A stretch of 64,000 nt of DNA, from contig NZ_FNKL01000003.1 of the NCBI RefSeq assembly GCF_900100115.1, positions 1 through 64,000 on the forward strand, given 5' to 3'. The stretch is from Chryseobacterium soldanellicola (GTDB taxonomy: Bacteria > Bacteroidota > Bacteroidia > Flavobacteriales > Weeksellaceae). Both the position numbers and the translations under genes were made by a program. The notes below the pieces were generated by a model that was not told the origin of the DNA, did not search any database, and saw nothing but the letters and a program-made list of their open reading frames with translations. Below are positions 18,899 through 26,991 of this stretch, one piece after another. Position 1 is the first letter of the stretch. The number at the start of each line of letters is the position of its first letter.

Positions 18899-19903
18899 TT
18901 ATTTGTTGTCCACAAAGACATATAATTTGGCTGCTTTTCCGTTTTCGAAAACGAAGAGATCCATTCCTGTTACGGCATCCGGTTTTTCAGGAGTCCCGTT
19001 TTGCCAGTAGAGTCTTGCAATGTTGTGATTAACGTCTATCGCTTTGATATGGGAAAATTTAGACTGAGGACTTTTCTGTTGCAATCCATCCACAAAACCA
19101 TTGATTTCTTTGTGACCGACTGCGATAAAGTGACTGTCTACCATTTCAATATCATCAGCATAGATTTTTGCCATTAAAGCTTCACGCTTTTTAAGGTCTT
19201 TTTCGTTCCAGATGGCTAAATGTCCTTCTACCAAAGAACGAATCTCCGCTTCAGAAAGTGGTTTTGAATCTGATTTTTTACTTTCATTTTTCACAGCATC
19301 TTTAGGAGACCATAAGATGGTTGCAGGATTTTTTTTCTCATAGCCTTTTCCGTTCGGATAAGAAACCAATTCCATTTTAGAACCCCAAGGTGTTACAAAA
19401 TAGACCCAGGTTTCGCCTTCCGTATCTCCCGATGGCATTAAAAATGGTTCTCCCAAGAATTGTACGCCTTTGCTTTTCAGATAAGCTACACTTTTGCTGA
19501 TATCATTGGTATAAAAAGCGATGTGGCTGGCTCCGATATCATCACTTCCCGGTTGTTGGGAATTTCCTTTGTTATCCTGATATTCGAATAGTTCGATGTT
19601 GGCTCCCGTGCCTGCTTTTACCATTTTGATGGTTACCGGACCGGTTTTAGCATTCATATGATTGTTCTTTTTCCACGTATCATCTAAAGGAATCGGTCCT
19701 AAAGTTGTTACCGCCGAAAATCCTAAAACATCAGTGAAAAAGCTTACCGCTTGTTTCATATCCGGAACGTTGATTCCCACATGGTCGATTCCAAGAATTC
19801 CTGTTTTTTCCTGTGCCGCAGTTTGTGAAACTGCTGTTGATAATAAAAGTGCACTTGCTACAGCTGCTGCGTTGGCTTTGATTTGTTTTTTTAAATTGCT
19901 CAT
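18899..19903 (-). CDS. Exported VOC domain fused to NTF2-like domain
   Basis: The start is set at 19903 (MSNLKKQIK...); a further in-frame ATG lies 9 bp upstream. The N-terminus is signal-like (LLLSTAVSQTAAQ). The VOC/glyoxalase domain (about 38-185) has GIDHVGINVPDMKQAVSFF, GASHIAFYT and MELVSYPNG. A linker rich in Lys/Ser leads to an NTF2-like domain (about 220-334) paralogous to the protein at 10088. VOC domains bind divalent metal and act on small molecules; the fusion and the export signal are unusual. It has its own promoter block upstream. Confidence 0.75.
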   Translation of the reverse strand: MSNLKKQIKANAAAVASALLLSTAVSQTAAQEKTGILGIDHVGINVPDMKQAVSFFTDVLGFSAVTTLGPIPLDDTWKKNNHMNAKTGPVTIKMVKAGTGANIELFEYQDNKGNSQQPGSDDIGASHIAFYTNDISKSVAYLKSKGVQFLGEPFLMPSGDTEGETWVYFVTPWGSKMELVSYPNGKGYEKKNPATILWSPKDAVKNESKKSDSKPLSEAEIRSLVEGHLAIWNEKDLKKREALMAKIYADDIEMVDSHFIAVGHKEINGFVDGLQQKSPQSKFSHIKAIDVNHNIARLYWQNGTPEKPDAVTGMDLFVFENGKAAKLYVFVDNK

Positions 19904-19934
19904 TATGATCATTTTTTATTGTTATTTTATGAAG

Positions 19935-20008
19935 CAAATTTCCAACATTCAACAGCCTTCTTCCATTGACAAAAGCTTGAAAAAAAAGCAAACAAATGTC
20001 AATGAAAT
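19935..20008 (-). promoter_or_regulatory. Promoter block with TTGAC site, copy A
   Basis: Bases 19961-20008 are 46/48 identical to 21031-21078. The block contains CATTGACA (19964-19971) and TGTCAATG (19997-20004) in inverted orientation. A -7-like GAAATTTG (minus, 19935-19942) lies downstream. The half-site at 19966-19970 is 27.5 bp from the -7 centre, the same distance as in copy B and at 9990-10003. It is the likely binding site of a Crp/Fnr regulator. Confidence 0.6.
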
Positions 20009-20064
20009 TGAACTTTATTTAAGATTCAAATCGATATTTGGATTTAATATTGAGACATAAAAAA

Positions 20065-20092
20065 AAGGTCGAAGTGTAAATTCTTCAACCTT
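20065..20092 (-). terminator. Terminator after SDR gene
   Basis: The stem AAGGTNGAAG/CTTCNACCTT has an 8-nt loop and is followed on the minus strand by an eight-T run. It separates the SDR gene from the promoter of the VOC fusion. Confidence 0.8.
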
Positions 20093-20113
20093 TATCTATT
20101 TATTCGAAATTAG

Positions 20114-20971
20114 TTAATCATTATATTTTGCAAGCCATTTGGCTTTCATTTCGGCTCTGGCATTAATAAATTCCAAATCTGTTCCCTGAGCGACAGCATC
20201 CAATGGAAAACGTAACGGACGAGAACCGGCTTTCATTTGAATCAATTCCAAAATTCCGTCTGCAATGGTTTGCGGATTCATATTAAATTCTTTCATTTTT
20301 CCAAATAATGCAGCACCTATTGCATTAAACTGCTCTGTTGCAACCGGATTATAGGCTTCAGAAATTTCAGGTTTATCTGAATTAACGCCGGCTTTTTCAC
20401 CCGTATTCATTTCTGTGGGGTAAACTCCGGGCTGGATAGAAACGTTGTCGATATTGAATTGTTTTAATTCATCCTGCAAGCCTTCGGTAATACTTTCTAC
20501 TCCAAACTTGGACGCAAAATAAGGAATCATAAAAGGAGAAGTATGGGCGCTTGCTCCGGAACTTATATTGATGATCAAACCACTTTTATGTGCTCTCATA
20601 GAAGGCAGTACAGCCTGATAAGTACGGATCACGCCATAGAAATTCACTTCAAACATTTGGCGGATTTTGTCCAGGCTATATGATTCCAATAATCCGAAAC
20701 CTGAAACGGCGGCATTGTTGACCAATACATCGATTTTACCATATTTTTGAAGTACTTTTTCGAAAGCATTATTTACCGAAAGATCATCCGTTACATCAAT
20801 TTCAACGACTTCTATATTGGGGAGAGCTCCCAATTCTTTGGCTACTGTTTCATTTTTACCGTTGATGCCTCGCATTCCTGCAATGACTGTGTACCCTGCT
20901 TTTGCAAGAGTAGTTGCTGTTAATTTTCCAAAGCCTGTGCTTGTTCCTGTGATAAAAACTGTCTTATTCAT
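20114..20971 (-). CDS. Short-chain dehydrogenase/reductase (SDR)
   Basis: The 285-aa classical SDR has the cofactor loop TGTSTGFG (T-G-x3-G-x-G), NNAA at the fourth strand, active-site Ser in INISSGASA and YFASKFG (Y-x3-K). The substrate is unknown. It lies between the Crp/Fnr regulator upstream and the VOC fusion downstream and has its own promoter block (21005-21078), suggesting control by the neighbouring regulator. Confidence 0.85.
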   Translation of the reverse strand: MNKTVFITGTSTGFGKLTATTLAKAGYTVIAGMRGINGKNETVAKELGALPNIEVVEIDVTDDLSVNNAFEKVLQKYGKIDVLVNNAAVSGFGLLESYSLDKIRQMFEVNFYGVIRTYQAVLPSMRAHKSGLIINISSGASAHTSPFMIPYFASKFGVESITEGLQDELKQFNIDNVSIQPGVYPTEMNTGEKAGVNSDKPEISEAYNPVATEQFNAIGAALFGKMKEFNMNPQTIADGILELIQMKAGSRPLRFPLDAVAQGTDLEFINARAEMKAKWLAKYND

Positions 20972-21004
20972 TTTGTCTTATTTTTAATTGTTATTTTAAT
21001 AAGG

Positions 21005-21078
21005 CAAAGATGCAGTCATAAAGGATTATTTTCCATTGACAAAAGCTTGAAAATAAAGCAAACAAATATCAATGAAAT
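21005..21078 (-). promoter_or_regulatory. Promoter block with TTGAC site, copy B
   Basis: It is the second copy of the 48-bp block (21031-21078). A -7-like CATCTTTG (minus, 21005-21012) follows. The TTGAC half-site at 21036-21040 is 27.5 bp from the -7 centre, exactly as in copy A. The duplicated block precedes the SDR gene. Confidence 0.6.
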
Positions 21079-21087
21079 GAATGGTTT

Positions 21088-21666
21088 TTATTTCTTAACC
21101 ATATTTTTACGCAGTCTGGTAAGGGTTTCGGGAGTAATGCCAATATACGAAGCAATCATATGCTGAGGAATTCTGTTGACGATATGAGGATATTTTTCAA
21201 GGAAATTCTGATATTTTTCTTCCGCGGTAAAACTGATATTAGCTAAAATTCTCCCTTGGGAAACAATAAAACTTTTCTGAATAATCTGATTAACCAATTG
21301 ATTGAGCCGAGGGATTTCTGCACATAGCTTTTCAAAATCTGATTTTTCAATTAAAATCAATTCTGTAGGTTCGATTGCATCGATGTTTAGACGTGAGGGA
21401 TTTCCACTGTGAAGACTCTCACGATCTCCCGTCCAATAATTTTCCGGGGCAAAGCTGATGATATGTTCGGTTCCATTTTCAGCGATAGAAAAGGTTTTTA
21501 CCAATCCTCGACAAATAAAAGCGTTATAATGCCAAACGTCTCCTTCCTGAAGAAGGAATTGTTTTTTACGAAGCTTTTTTGGTTTACATACAGATTCTAT
21601 TAATTGTATTTCCTGGCTAGAAATTTCTATTTTGTCGGTAAGGTATTTTAGGAAAATATCGAACAT
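21088..21666 (-). CDS. Crp/Fnr-family transcriptional regulator (R2)
   Basis: The 192-aa protein is closely related in layout to R1 at 11736: QFLLQEGDVWHYNAFICRG in the barrel and MIASYIGITPETLTRLRK in the HTH. The recognition helix has Glu at the Crp Glu181 position (T-P-E-T-L-T-R). No Fe-S cysteines are apparent. A -7-like TAACTTTG (minus, 21686-21693) precedes it. It heads the cluster of SDR, VOC fusion, SnoaL-like and nitroreductase genes and probably regulates it. Confidence 0.85.
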   Translation of the reverse strand: MFDIFLKYLTDKIEISSQEIQLIESVCKPKKLRKKQFLLQEGDVWHYNAFICRGLVKTFSIAENGTEHIISFAPENYWTGDRESLHSGNPSRLNIDAIEPTELILIEKSDFEKLCAEIPRLNQLVNQIIQKSFIVSQGRILANISFTAEEKYQNFLEKYPHIVNRIPQHMIASYIGITPETLTRLRKNMVKK

Positions 21667-21685
21667 TTATTTCATAGTTATAGAA

Positions 21686-21693
21686 CAAAGTTA
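21686..21693 (-). promoter_or_regulatory. Candidate -7 box of Crp/Fnr gene R2
   Basis: TAACTTTG on the minus strand fits TAnnTTTG, 19 bp before the ATG. No -33 TTG is seen at normal spacing. Confidence 0.45.
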
Positions 21694-21845
21694 GAAATTT
21701 AAAATAATTAAATTATTTAAATTTTTTCTAAAATATAATTTGTTAAAGCTAGATTTTTTCTTAGTTATAAATTTTTTTTACCTGACCGTATGTATCAAGC
21801 TCATCCCAACCACAAAAATAACAGATTGGAAGATTTTAAAAAAAA

Positions 21846-21866
21846 GGCAGTGGCTATACCACTGCC
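21846..21866 (-). terminator. Terminator after SDR gene of the GC-richer block
   Basis: The perfect 8-bp stem GGCAGTGG/CCACTGCC has a 5-nt loop and a T run on the minus strand. It marks the left edge of the GC-richer block. Confidence 0.85.
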
Positions 21867-21888
21867 ATTCCCATTAAATCTGTTTCGT

Positions 21889-22749
21889 TTACAATAGCTC
21901 ACCCATGCCGAATACCTTCAATCCTTTGGCAAATTGTTCGGCCACGGCCTGGTTGGCGGCGTCAATGTATTTTCCGGTTATGGGGTCAACCACGGTCCGT
22001 AATGGGCGGGTGCCTTTTGGAGTACCGATAAGTTTTACAATAGCATCGGCAACATCCTGCGGGTTAGGATTTTTAGCCTGCATCTCTCCACCCAACGCGG
22101 CTACCATTTTATTGGGAATATCAGCAATAGCACTGTAGCCCTCAAATACTGCCTGATCAGATGCGGGGTTATTCTTCTGCTGCATTTCTGTAGGGAAGGC
22201 ACCCGGCTCCACAATGGCTACATCAATACCTAATCGTTTTACCTCGTAATGCAGACCCTCACTTATTCCTTCAAGCGCAAATTTTGAGGCTGCATAAATG
22301 GTAGCGAACGGAAATGACACCCTTCCAAAGCCACTGGTTACGTTAATGATCAGCCCATCGGACTGCTTGCGCATGGCAGGCAATACCTGTTTCATCAGCC
22401 GCCAAGGGGCATAAACATTGATATCAAAGGTAGTGTGCACATCGGCCACGGTAAAGCTCTCCGCAACACCGGTCATACCGTAACCGGCATTGTTCACCAG
22501 CACATCAATAGTGCCTTCTTTCTCCAAAATAGTGTCAACTGCCTTTTTTACGCTTTCATCGTCTGTTAAGGTAACATCTAAAACGGTCACGTTATCTATA
22601 GCCGAAAGCTCTGCGGCTTTATCAGCATTACGGCCGTGAGTATCGCGCATCGTAGCGTACACCTTATGTCCTAAAGCAGCTACGCTGTGGGCGGTAAGCC
22701 AGCCAAAACCACTATTTGTTCCAGTTATTAATACAATCTTTTTGCTCAT
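21889..22749 (-). CDS. Short-chain dehydrogenase/reductase (SDR) in GC-richer block
   Basis: The start is at 22749 (MSKKIVLITGTNSGFG); an upstream in-frame extension to 22803 is cysteine-rich and not SDR-like. The 286-aa protein has the TGTNSGFG cofactor loop, NNAGYG, Ser in INVTSGFG and YAASKFA (Y-x3-K). GC content is clearly above the surrounding DNA. The operator and -7 box at 22774-22817 tie it to regulator R3 immediately upstream. Confidence 0.85.
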   Translation of the reverse strand: MSKKIVLITGTNSGFGWLTAHSVAALGHKVYATMRDTHGRNADKAAELSAIDNVTVLDVTLTDDESVKKAVDTILEKEGTIDVLVNNAGYGMTGVAESFTVADVHTTFDINVYAPWRLMKQVLPAMRKQSDGLIINVTSGFGRVSFPFATIYAASKFALEGISEGLHYEVKRLGIDVAIVEPGAFPTEMQQKNNPASDQAVFEGYSAIADIPNKMVAALGGEMQAKNPNPQDVADAIVKLIGTPKGTRPLRTVVDPITGKYIDAANQAVAEQFAKGLKVFGMGELL

Positions 22750-22773
22750 CTTTTTATTATTTAAATGAATATG

Positions 22774-22817
22774 CAAATATTGAAAATTACAACAAAAAAA
22801 CATTTACCAAATGGTAA
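22774..22817 (-). promoter_or_regulatory. TTACC-N4-GGTAA operator and -7 box of the SDR gene
   Basis: TTACC-AAAT-GGTAA at 22804-22817 is a perfect inverted repeat with Crp/Fnr geometry. The -7-like AATATTTG (minus, 22774-22781) lies downstream, with the near edge 26.5 bp from its centre. The same operator type recurs upstream of R3. Confidence 0.65.
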
Positions 22818-22826
22818 AAAGTGTCG

Positions 22827-23396
22827 TTAACGAATATTCCGGCGTATACGACTTAACGATTGCTGGGTGACACCCAGGTATGAAGCCACGTATGACAGCG
22901 GAATACGGTTGATGAGATTAGGGAAAGCCTCAATAAACGACAGGTAACGTGTGGTGGCATCTTCTGAGACCAGCGGACTACGCCGCTCCATGGCCAGCGT
23001 CAGACACTTTTTTACCATCTTTGCCTTCATCATTTCCCAGCCCACAATGGTATTAGATATATCGTCCCAATCCTTTTTATTAAAAACAAGCACTTTGCAG
23101 TCGGTTACAGCCTGTACATATTCCGAAGCAGCGATCTGCGATTCGAACTTTTCGTTATCGACTACAAAATTGCCTTCGTCCACAAAATAATTGGTAACCT
23201 CTTCGCTCTTGTTGTTATAATAACAAAAGCGAAACACACCTTCCAACACGAATGCCACATAGCGGGGCACCTTCCCGGCTTCCGACAGGTAGTCGTGTTT
23301 TTTGAATTCAAGAATTTCAACCTTACTCAGCAAAAATTCGATCTGCTGTTTGTTCAGGTCACCAAATTGCAGGATAAGATTTATTAGCGCTTCCAT
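22827..23396 (-). CDS. Crp/Fnr-family transcriptional regulator (R3)
   Basis: The start chosen is 23396 (MEALINLILQFGDLN), giving 189 aa; an in-frame ATG at 23414 would add six residues and lies upstream of the -7 box. It has a nucleotide-binding-like barrel (about 20-115) and an HTH with YVASYLGVTQQSLSRIRR. The recognition helix has Gln where R1 and R2 have Glu. The gene is flanked on both sides by TTACC-N4-GGTAA sites, consistent with autoregulation and activation of the SDR gene. Confidence 0.85.
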   Translation of the reverse strand: MEALINLILQFGDLNKQQIEFLLSKVEILEFKKHDYLSEAGKVPRYVAFVLEGVFRFCYYNNKSEEVTNYFVDEGNFVVDNEKFESQIAASEYVQAVTDCKVLVFNKKDWDDISNTIVGWEMMKAKMVKKCLTLAMERRSPLVSEDATTRYLSFIEAFPNLINRIPLSYVASYLGVTQQSLSRIRRNIR

Positions 23397-23400
23397 CACG

Positions 23401-23445
23401 TAAAGATAGTACACATCTTAAAAACAGTCACTTACCATATGGTAA
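23401..23445 (-). promoter_or_regulatory. TTACC-N4-GGTAA operator and -7 box of regulator R3
   Basis: The perfect 14-bp palindrome TTACC-ATAT-GGTAA lies at 23432-23445. A -7-like TATCTTTA (minus, 23401-23408) follows, with the near edge 27.5 bp from its centre. The -7 box ends 4 bp before the chosen ATG, so the transcript may be leaderless. Confidence 0.65.
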
Positions 23446-23479
23446 AAAATGAGGTGAGCAGGATAAATCGAGTAAGTTG

Positions 23480-24307
23480 TCAGAGCAGGTCTTCCTGCTC
23501 CGCCTGATAGACAGTTCTTACCGATGCCTGAAAGCCCAAACTGCGGGCCAGAGAGGCATCAGCATGCAGATACCAGGGATTGACCAGCGGCTCTGCGGAT
23601 GAAGTCATCGGTTCTCCAACTAGCTGAAGTAATTCGTAAAGTGTTGTTGGTGCTTCATCTGCAATATTGACCACCCGCCTGTCCATGATTCCTTGTAAAG
23701 CCATTATGATAGCCGTATATATATCGCGATGGTGAATGGTACTCATGCGCATCGCCGGATGAAATTTGGCAGCAACTACATGTTTAGGCAATTCTTCCAG
23801 GTGTCCATCTCCATCTCCATAAACAAATGGGAAACGAAGAACTGACCAGTTCAATCCGCTTTCACGTAACTCCTTTTCCGCAGCCACTTTGCTTGCCGGA
23901 TAGGCATGTTGCGGGTTAAGTGCATCATCCTCCCGGCCGGGATGTGGATTGTTGATATCGTAAACGTGGCTGGTACTTGCAAAAATGAAGCGGGCATCCG
24001 GGGAGTTGCGTTTTACGGCATCAATGAGGTTGCGCGTACCTTCGAGGTTACTTTTCCAGATCAGTTCTGTGTCCGGTGAACGGAATACGGCTGCCAGGTG
24101 AATGATGGCTTTTGCGTCTTTTACCGCTTTTTCCAGCGTGGCGGGATCAAACAAGTCCCCGTCTATCGCCGTTACTCCGGATGCAACTTCTTTGCCACGT
24201 ACCAGAGCGAAACAATCGTATCCAGCTTCAACAAGGCGGGGCAAAAGCCTTGAACCTACTAAGCCGGTTGCACCGGTTACCAATATTTTACCAAATTGTC
24301 TGTCCAT
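23480..24307 (-). CDS. NAD-dependent epimerase/dehydratase
   Basis: The 275-aa extended SDR has the Rossmann motif VTGATGLVGSRLL (GxxGxxG), LAAVFR, Ser/Thr in FASTSHVYD and YPASKVAAE (Y-x3-K). These proteins act on nucleotide sugars or reduce carbonyls using NAD(P). It belongs to the GC-richer block and lies 83 bp upstream of R3 and 63 bp downstream of the AraC gene, all on the minus strand. Confidence 0.85.
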   Translation of the reverse strand: MDRQFGKILVTGATGLVGSRLLPRLVEAGYDCFALVRGKEVASGVTAIDGDLFDPATLEKAVKDAKAIIHLAAVFRSPDTELIWKSNLEGTRNLIDAVKRNSPDARFIFASTSHVYDINNPHPGREDDALNPQHAYPASKVAAEKELRESGLNWSVLRFPFVYGDGDGHLEELPKHVVAAKFHPAMRMSTIHHRDIYTAIIMALQGIMDRRVVNIADEAPTTLYELLQLVGEPMTSSAEPLVNPWYLHADASLARSLGFQASVRTVYQAEQEDLL

Positions 24308-24370
24308 AATTTATTTATTTTAGACAAAGGTGGTGGTAATATAATCGGATGATTCGGACAAAACCCGTTT

Positions 24371-25225
24371 TTATAGGGACAAATCCTGGTAAAAGTCAGC
24401 TATCGTTTTGCCGGTTACTTTTTTAAACAAACGTGAAAAATAACCCGGATCATTAAAGCCGAGCTCAAATGCCAGTTCCTTTACCGACGTAAGTTGGTTA
24501 TTATATATCCTACGCCTTGCCTCGATGATCAAACGGTCTGTAATAAATTCCTTTGGTGAAACGCCGGAATGCTGTTTGACAATCCTATACAAACAATCTG
24601 TGCTTAAGGCCAGCTTTTCTGCGATCTCTGTTATAGTTGGCTGATCAGTAAGATGATCTTCTACAAATAGCTTAAACCCTAAAAACTTATCAATGTTTCC
24701 TGTCGTTTGCTTTTTATGCATTACAAAATAAGCGGCATTTATTTCTGTAAGCAGGCTGTTCAGGTAAGCCAGGATCAGGTCCGGATCAGTATCGGCAGTA
24801 CGCAACAGGTCATTTAAAGTTTTAAATGTAGTACAAAGCCTATGTGCAGCATCAGGCATAAAGCTTATTTTCTGCTGGTTGAGGGGGTTGAGCAAAAAAG
24901 GGAATTTTCTCGGCAATCGCGAAAGACACTCATCGTCAAACCCCAGTTTATAGTAATCTGCGCTGTGACGAGTTGTGGCCAAATGCCTAAGCTGGTGGGG
25001 TAATGCAAAAAAAAGTTCATGTTTACCAACTTCTATAGTTTCTCCGTCGATAAACTCCTGACTGTTCCCATGCAGCACGAAAAGGAAGAAATAATAAGGC
25101 AACCGTTGCGCAGCACCATACTGAACCGCGGACTCAGGCGATACATGCCCGAACTCCGGAGAAACAATACGTATAGACAGCCCTTTGTTTTGACTCAGAT
25201 TTTCGGGAAAAGTCTTACTGCGCAT
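24371..25225 (-). CDS. AraC-family transcriptional regulator
   Basis: The 284-aa protein has an N-terminal cupin-like sensing region and two C-terminal HTH motifs (TITEIAEKLALSTDCLYRIVK; TSVKELAFELGFNDPGYFSRLFKK). The FSRLFKKVTG signature is diagnostic. A -7-like TAACTTTG (minus, 25249-25256) precedes it. It probably controls the epimerase gene downstream. It marks the right edge of the GC-richer block. Confidence 0.9.
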   Translation of the reverse strand: MRSKTFPENLSQNKGLSIRIVSPEFGHVSPESAVQYGAAQRLPYYFFLFVLHGNSQEFIDGETIEVGKHELFFALPHQLRHLATTRHSADYYKLGFDDECLSRLPRKFPFLLNPLNQQKISFMPDAAHRLCTTFKTLNDLLRTADTDPDLILAYLNSLLTEINAAYFVMHKKQTTGNIDKFLGFKLFVEDHLTDQPTITEIAEKLALSTDCLYRIVKQHSGVSPKEFITDRLIIEARRRIYNNQLTSVKELAFELGFNDPGYFSRLFKKVTGKTIADFYQDLSL

Positions 25226-25415
25226 AACTTCTGATGCTTATTATTAAGCAAAGTTACCAATTAATTTCTATTATCTATTTTAAATGAGATTGGAACTTCC
25301 CTACTCTTTGAAGGCTTCTTACTCTGATTTGTATAAGAAAATGAGCCTTTGCAAACGATTTCCCGCTAACCAAAGATTTAGGGGGAGCTAAATATTGATT
25401 AAAGTATGGAAAAGC

Positions 25416-25706
25416 TTATTTAATTTTTCTGAATACTATTTTAGAGTTTGAAGATATATATACGATTCCATAACGATCACCGTTTCCGCCACGTCCCAAG
25501 CGGAGATCCATGCTTTGTCCTCCAGAAGGTATGGTAATGGTTGTTAGCCATTGTGCTGTATATCTAAAAGGAATTCCGCAAGTGGTTGGAATATCAGAAA
25601 GTACAGTCTTGGTAGTGCCATTATCCGGAAAATTCATGAATAAGCTATTGATATTAAAACCGGGACATGTTCCCGAGTTGTTGTAAACATCAATTAAGCA
25701 GTAATC
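25416..25706 (-). pseudogene. C-terminal remnant of an unidentified protein
   Basis: The minus frame is open from 25706 (preceded by TGA) to 25416, about 96 codons, and reads like the beta-rich C-terminus of a secreted protein (DVYNNSGTCPGFNIN, LRLGRGGNGDRYGIVY). No plausible start for a full protein exists. It abuts the remnant at 25705 head to head. Confidence 0.45.
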
Positions 25707-25938
25707 TCATGAAGAATTCAATACACAATATGAGCTAATAGTTAATAATAATGAACTGGTCGCCAGGCACAGCTCGAATAACGACATCATTTTACATCCA
25801 TTTGCCAAAAACAGCTTTTATTCGGATGAGGGATTTTTTGGAAAGCTTGTCGTCCAGAAAAATATAAAAGAAAAGATCACCGGATTCTCTCTGTCAGGGC
25901 AAAACTTAAATACTATTTTATTTGTAAAGATCAAATGA
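25705..25938 (+). pseudogene. C-terminal remnant of a serine-hydrolase (beta-lactamase-fold) protein
   Basis: The plus frame after the TAA at 25702 reads EEFNTQYELIVNNNELVARH, then ILHPFAKNSFYSDEGFFG and ITGFSLSGQNLNTILFVKIK before TGA. This matches the beta-sandwich tail typical of Bacteroidota beta-lactamase-family hydrolases (LxxRH...LxPxxxDxFxxx...GFxxxxGRxxxLxFxK). The catalytic domain is absent, so it is a dead fragment. Confidence 0.6.
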
Positions 25939-26013
25939 GCAATTCCAAAAGCATGCCTTATTCACCACCCAACTTTTAGTGATCTTTAAATCAAGCAACA
26001 ATCGGCAATTACT

Positions 26014-26217
26014 TTACCGTATAAAAGGCAGAATTTCATTGTAAGGTTTTCCGGAAATAATTCCATATAATGAAACAGCAAATAAAACTGTTATTATGAT
26101 TAAAAAAACAGGCTTATACCTGAAAACCATCCCTTTCTTCTGCGTATATCTGTAATTGATGTAGGAACCTATCAAAAAAAGCCCCGTAAATAAGAGTATG
26201 AAATAATTTACCTGCAT
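26014..26217 (-). CDS. Small membrane protein, unknown function
   Basis: The 67-aa protein has two predicted membrane helices (about 4-20 and 36-54) separated by a basic loop (NYRYTQKKG). I do not recognise the family. It lies downstream of the lipoprotein gene on the same strand, 61 bp away. Confidence 0.55.
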   Translation of the reverse strand: MQVNYFILLFTGLFLIGSYINYRYTQKKGMVFRYKPVFLIIITVLFAVSLYGIISGKPYNEILPFIR

Positions 26218-26278
26218 ATTATATTTTTAATTTGACACTGTTTTCAGGTTTACCAGCAAATGTTTTGATCCATCTGTA

Positions 26279-26758
26279 CTATTTTACTTTGTCAATTCTT
26301 ACTTCAAAAGGATAAATTGATGCCTTCCCGACCTCAAATGACACTTCAACTTTGTCATTTGTTGAAATTGGCTTGCCCTCGTTATCATAAAATATGGTCT
26401 TATCAGATCCTCGTCCTGCACTTTCGGGAACAAAAACGCTGTTATGACCGTTTTCCGCCCATTTCATCTCTACAGGGGTTATTGTTTCTCCGTCATCGCC
26501 TGGCAATGTATTTACGTAGACCGTTTGTGGCCTGTCAACATAAACGGTCATTCCAGCCGAATAATTCAAATAGCCGGTGATGGAAAAACGTTTCCCTTCA
26601 TTCGCCTCTTTGTTGTCTACGATCTTTTTTACTGCAGCTTTTGAGGATTCCATAGGCGTGCCTTTTTCACGGTTTTTACCGCTTTCAAAATAAGAGCACG
26701 ACGTAATTGCTAAAAGTGTTCCTGCAACTGCTGCGGTCAATAATGTTTGAGTTTTCAT
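26279..26758 (-). CDS. Putative lipoprotein, unknown function
   Basis: The start is set at 26758 (MKTQTLLTAAVAG), which gives a lipobox (LLAITSC); a 33-residue upstream extension is lysine/asparagine-rich and unlikely. The 159-aa protein has a beta-rich body (RFSITGYLNYSAG, VYVDRPQTVYVN, KVEVSFEVGKASIYPFEV) suggestive of an OB-like fold. No known function. Confidence 0.7.
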   Translation of the reverse strand: MKTQTLLTAAVAGTLLAITSCSYFESGKNREKGTPMESSKAAVKKIVDNKEANEGKRFSITGYLNYSAGMTVYVDRPQTVYVNTLPGDDGETITPVEMKWAENGHNSVFVPESAGRGSDKTIFYDNEGKPISTNDKVEVSFEVGKASIYPFEVRIDKVK

Positions 26759-26991
26759 ATTAATTTTGTTTTTTAATGATGTTATCCTGGAATGCACTTT
26801 ATATCCCTTGTTACTTTTTTTGTGTGCTACATAATAATTATTACTGTTTTGAGTCATTCCTTTGTTTTTAGAATATTAATATTCGCAATCAATAGTATCT
26901 TTCCAATAATGGATGGAGGAAACGGCTAAATAATATTATGGATTATATTAAACAGGTAAAAGATTCCCTTTGCACAATATCCATCCATTTG

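Noticed and set aside
23396..23414. Upstream ATG for regulator R3
   Set aside because: It lies upstream of the TATCTTTA -7 box and adds six residues absent from family members.
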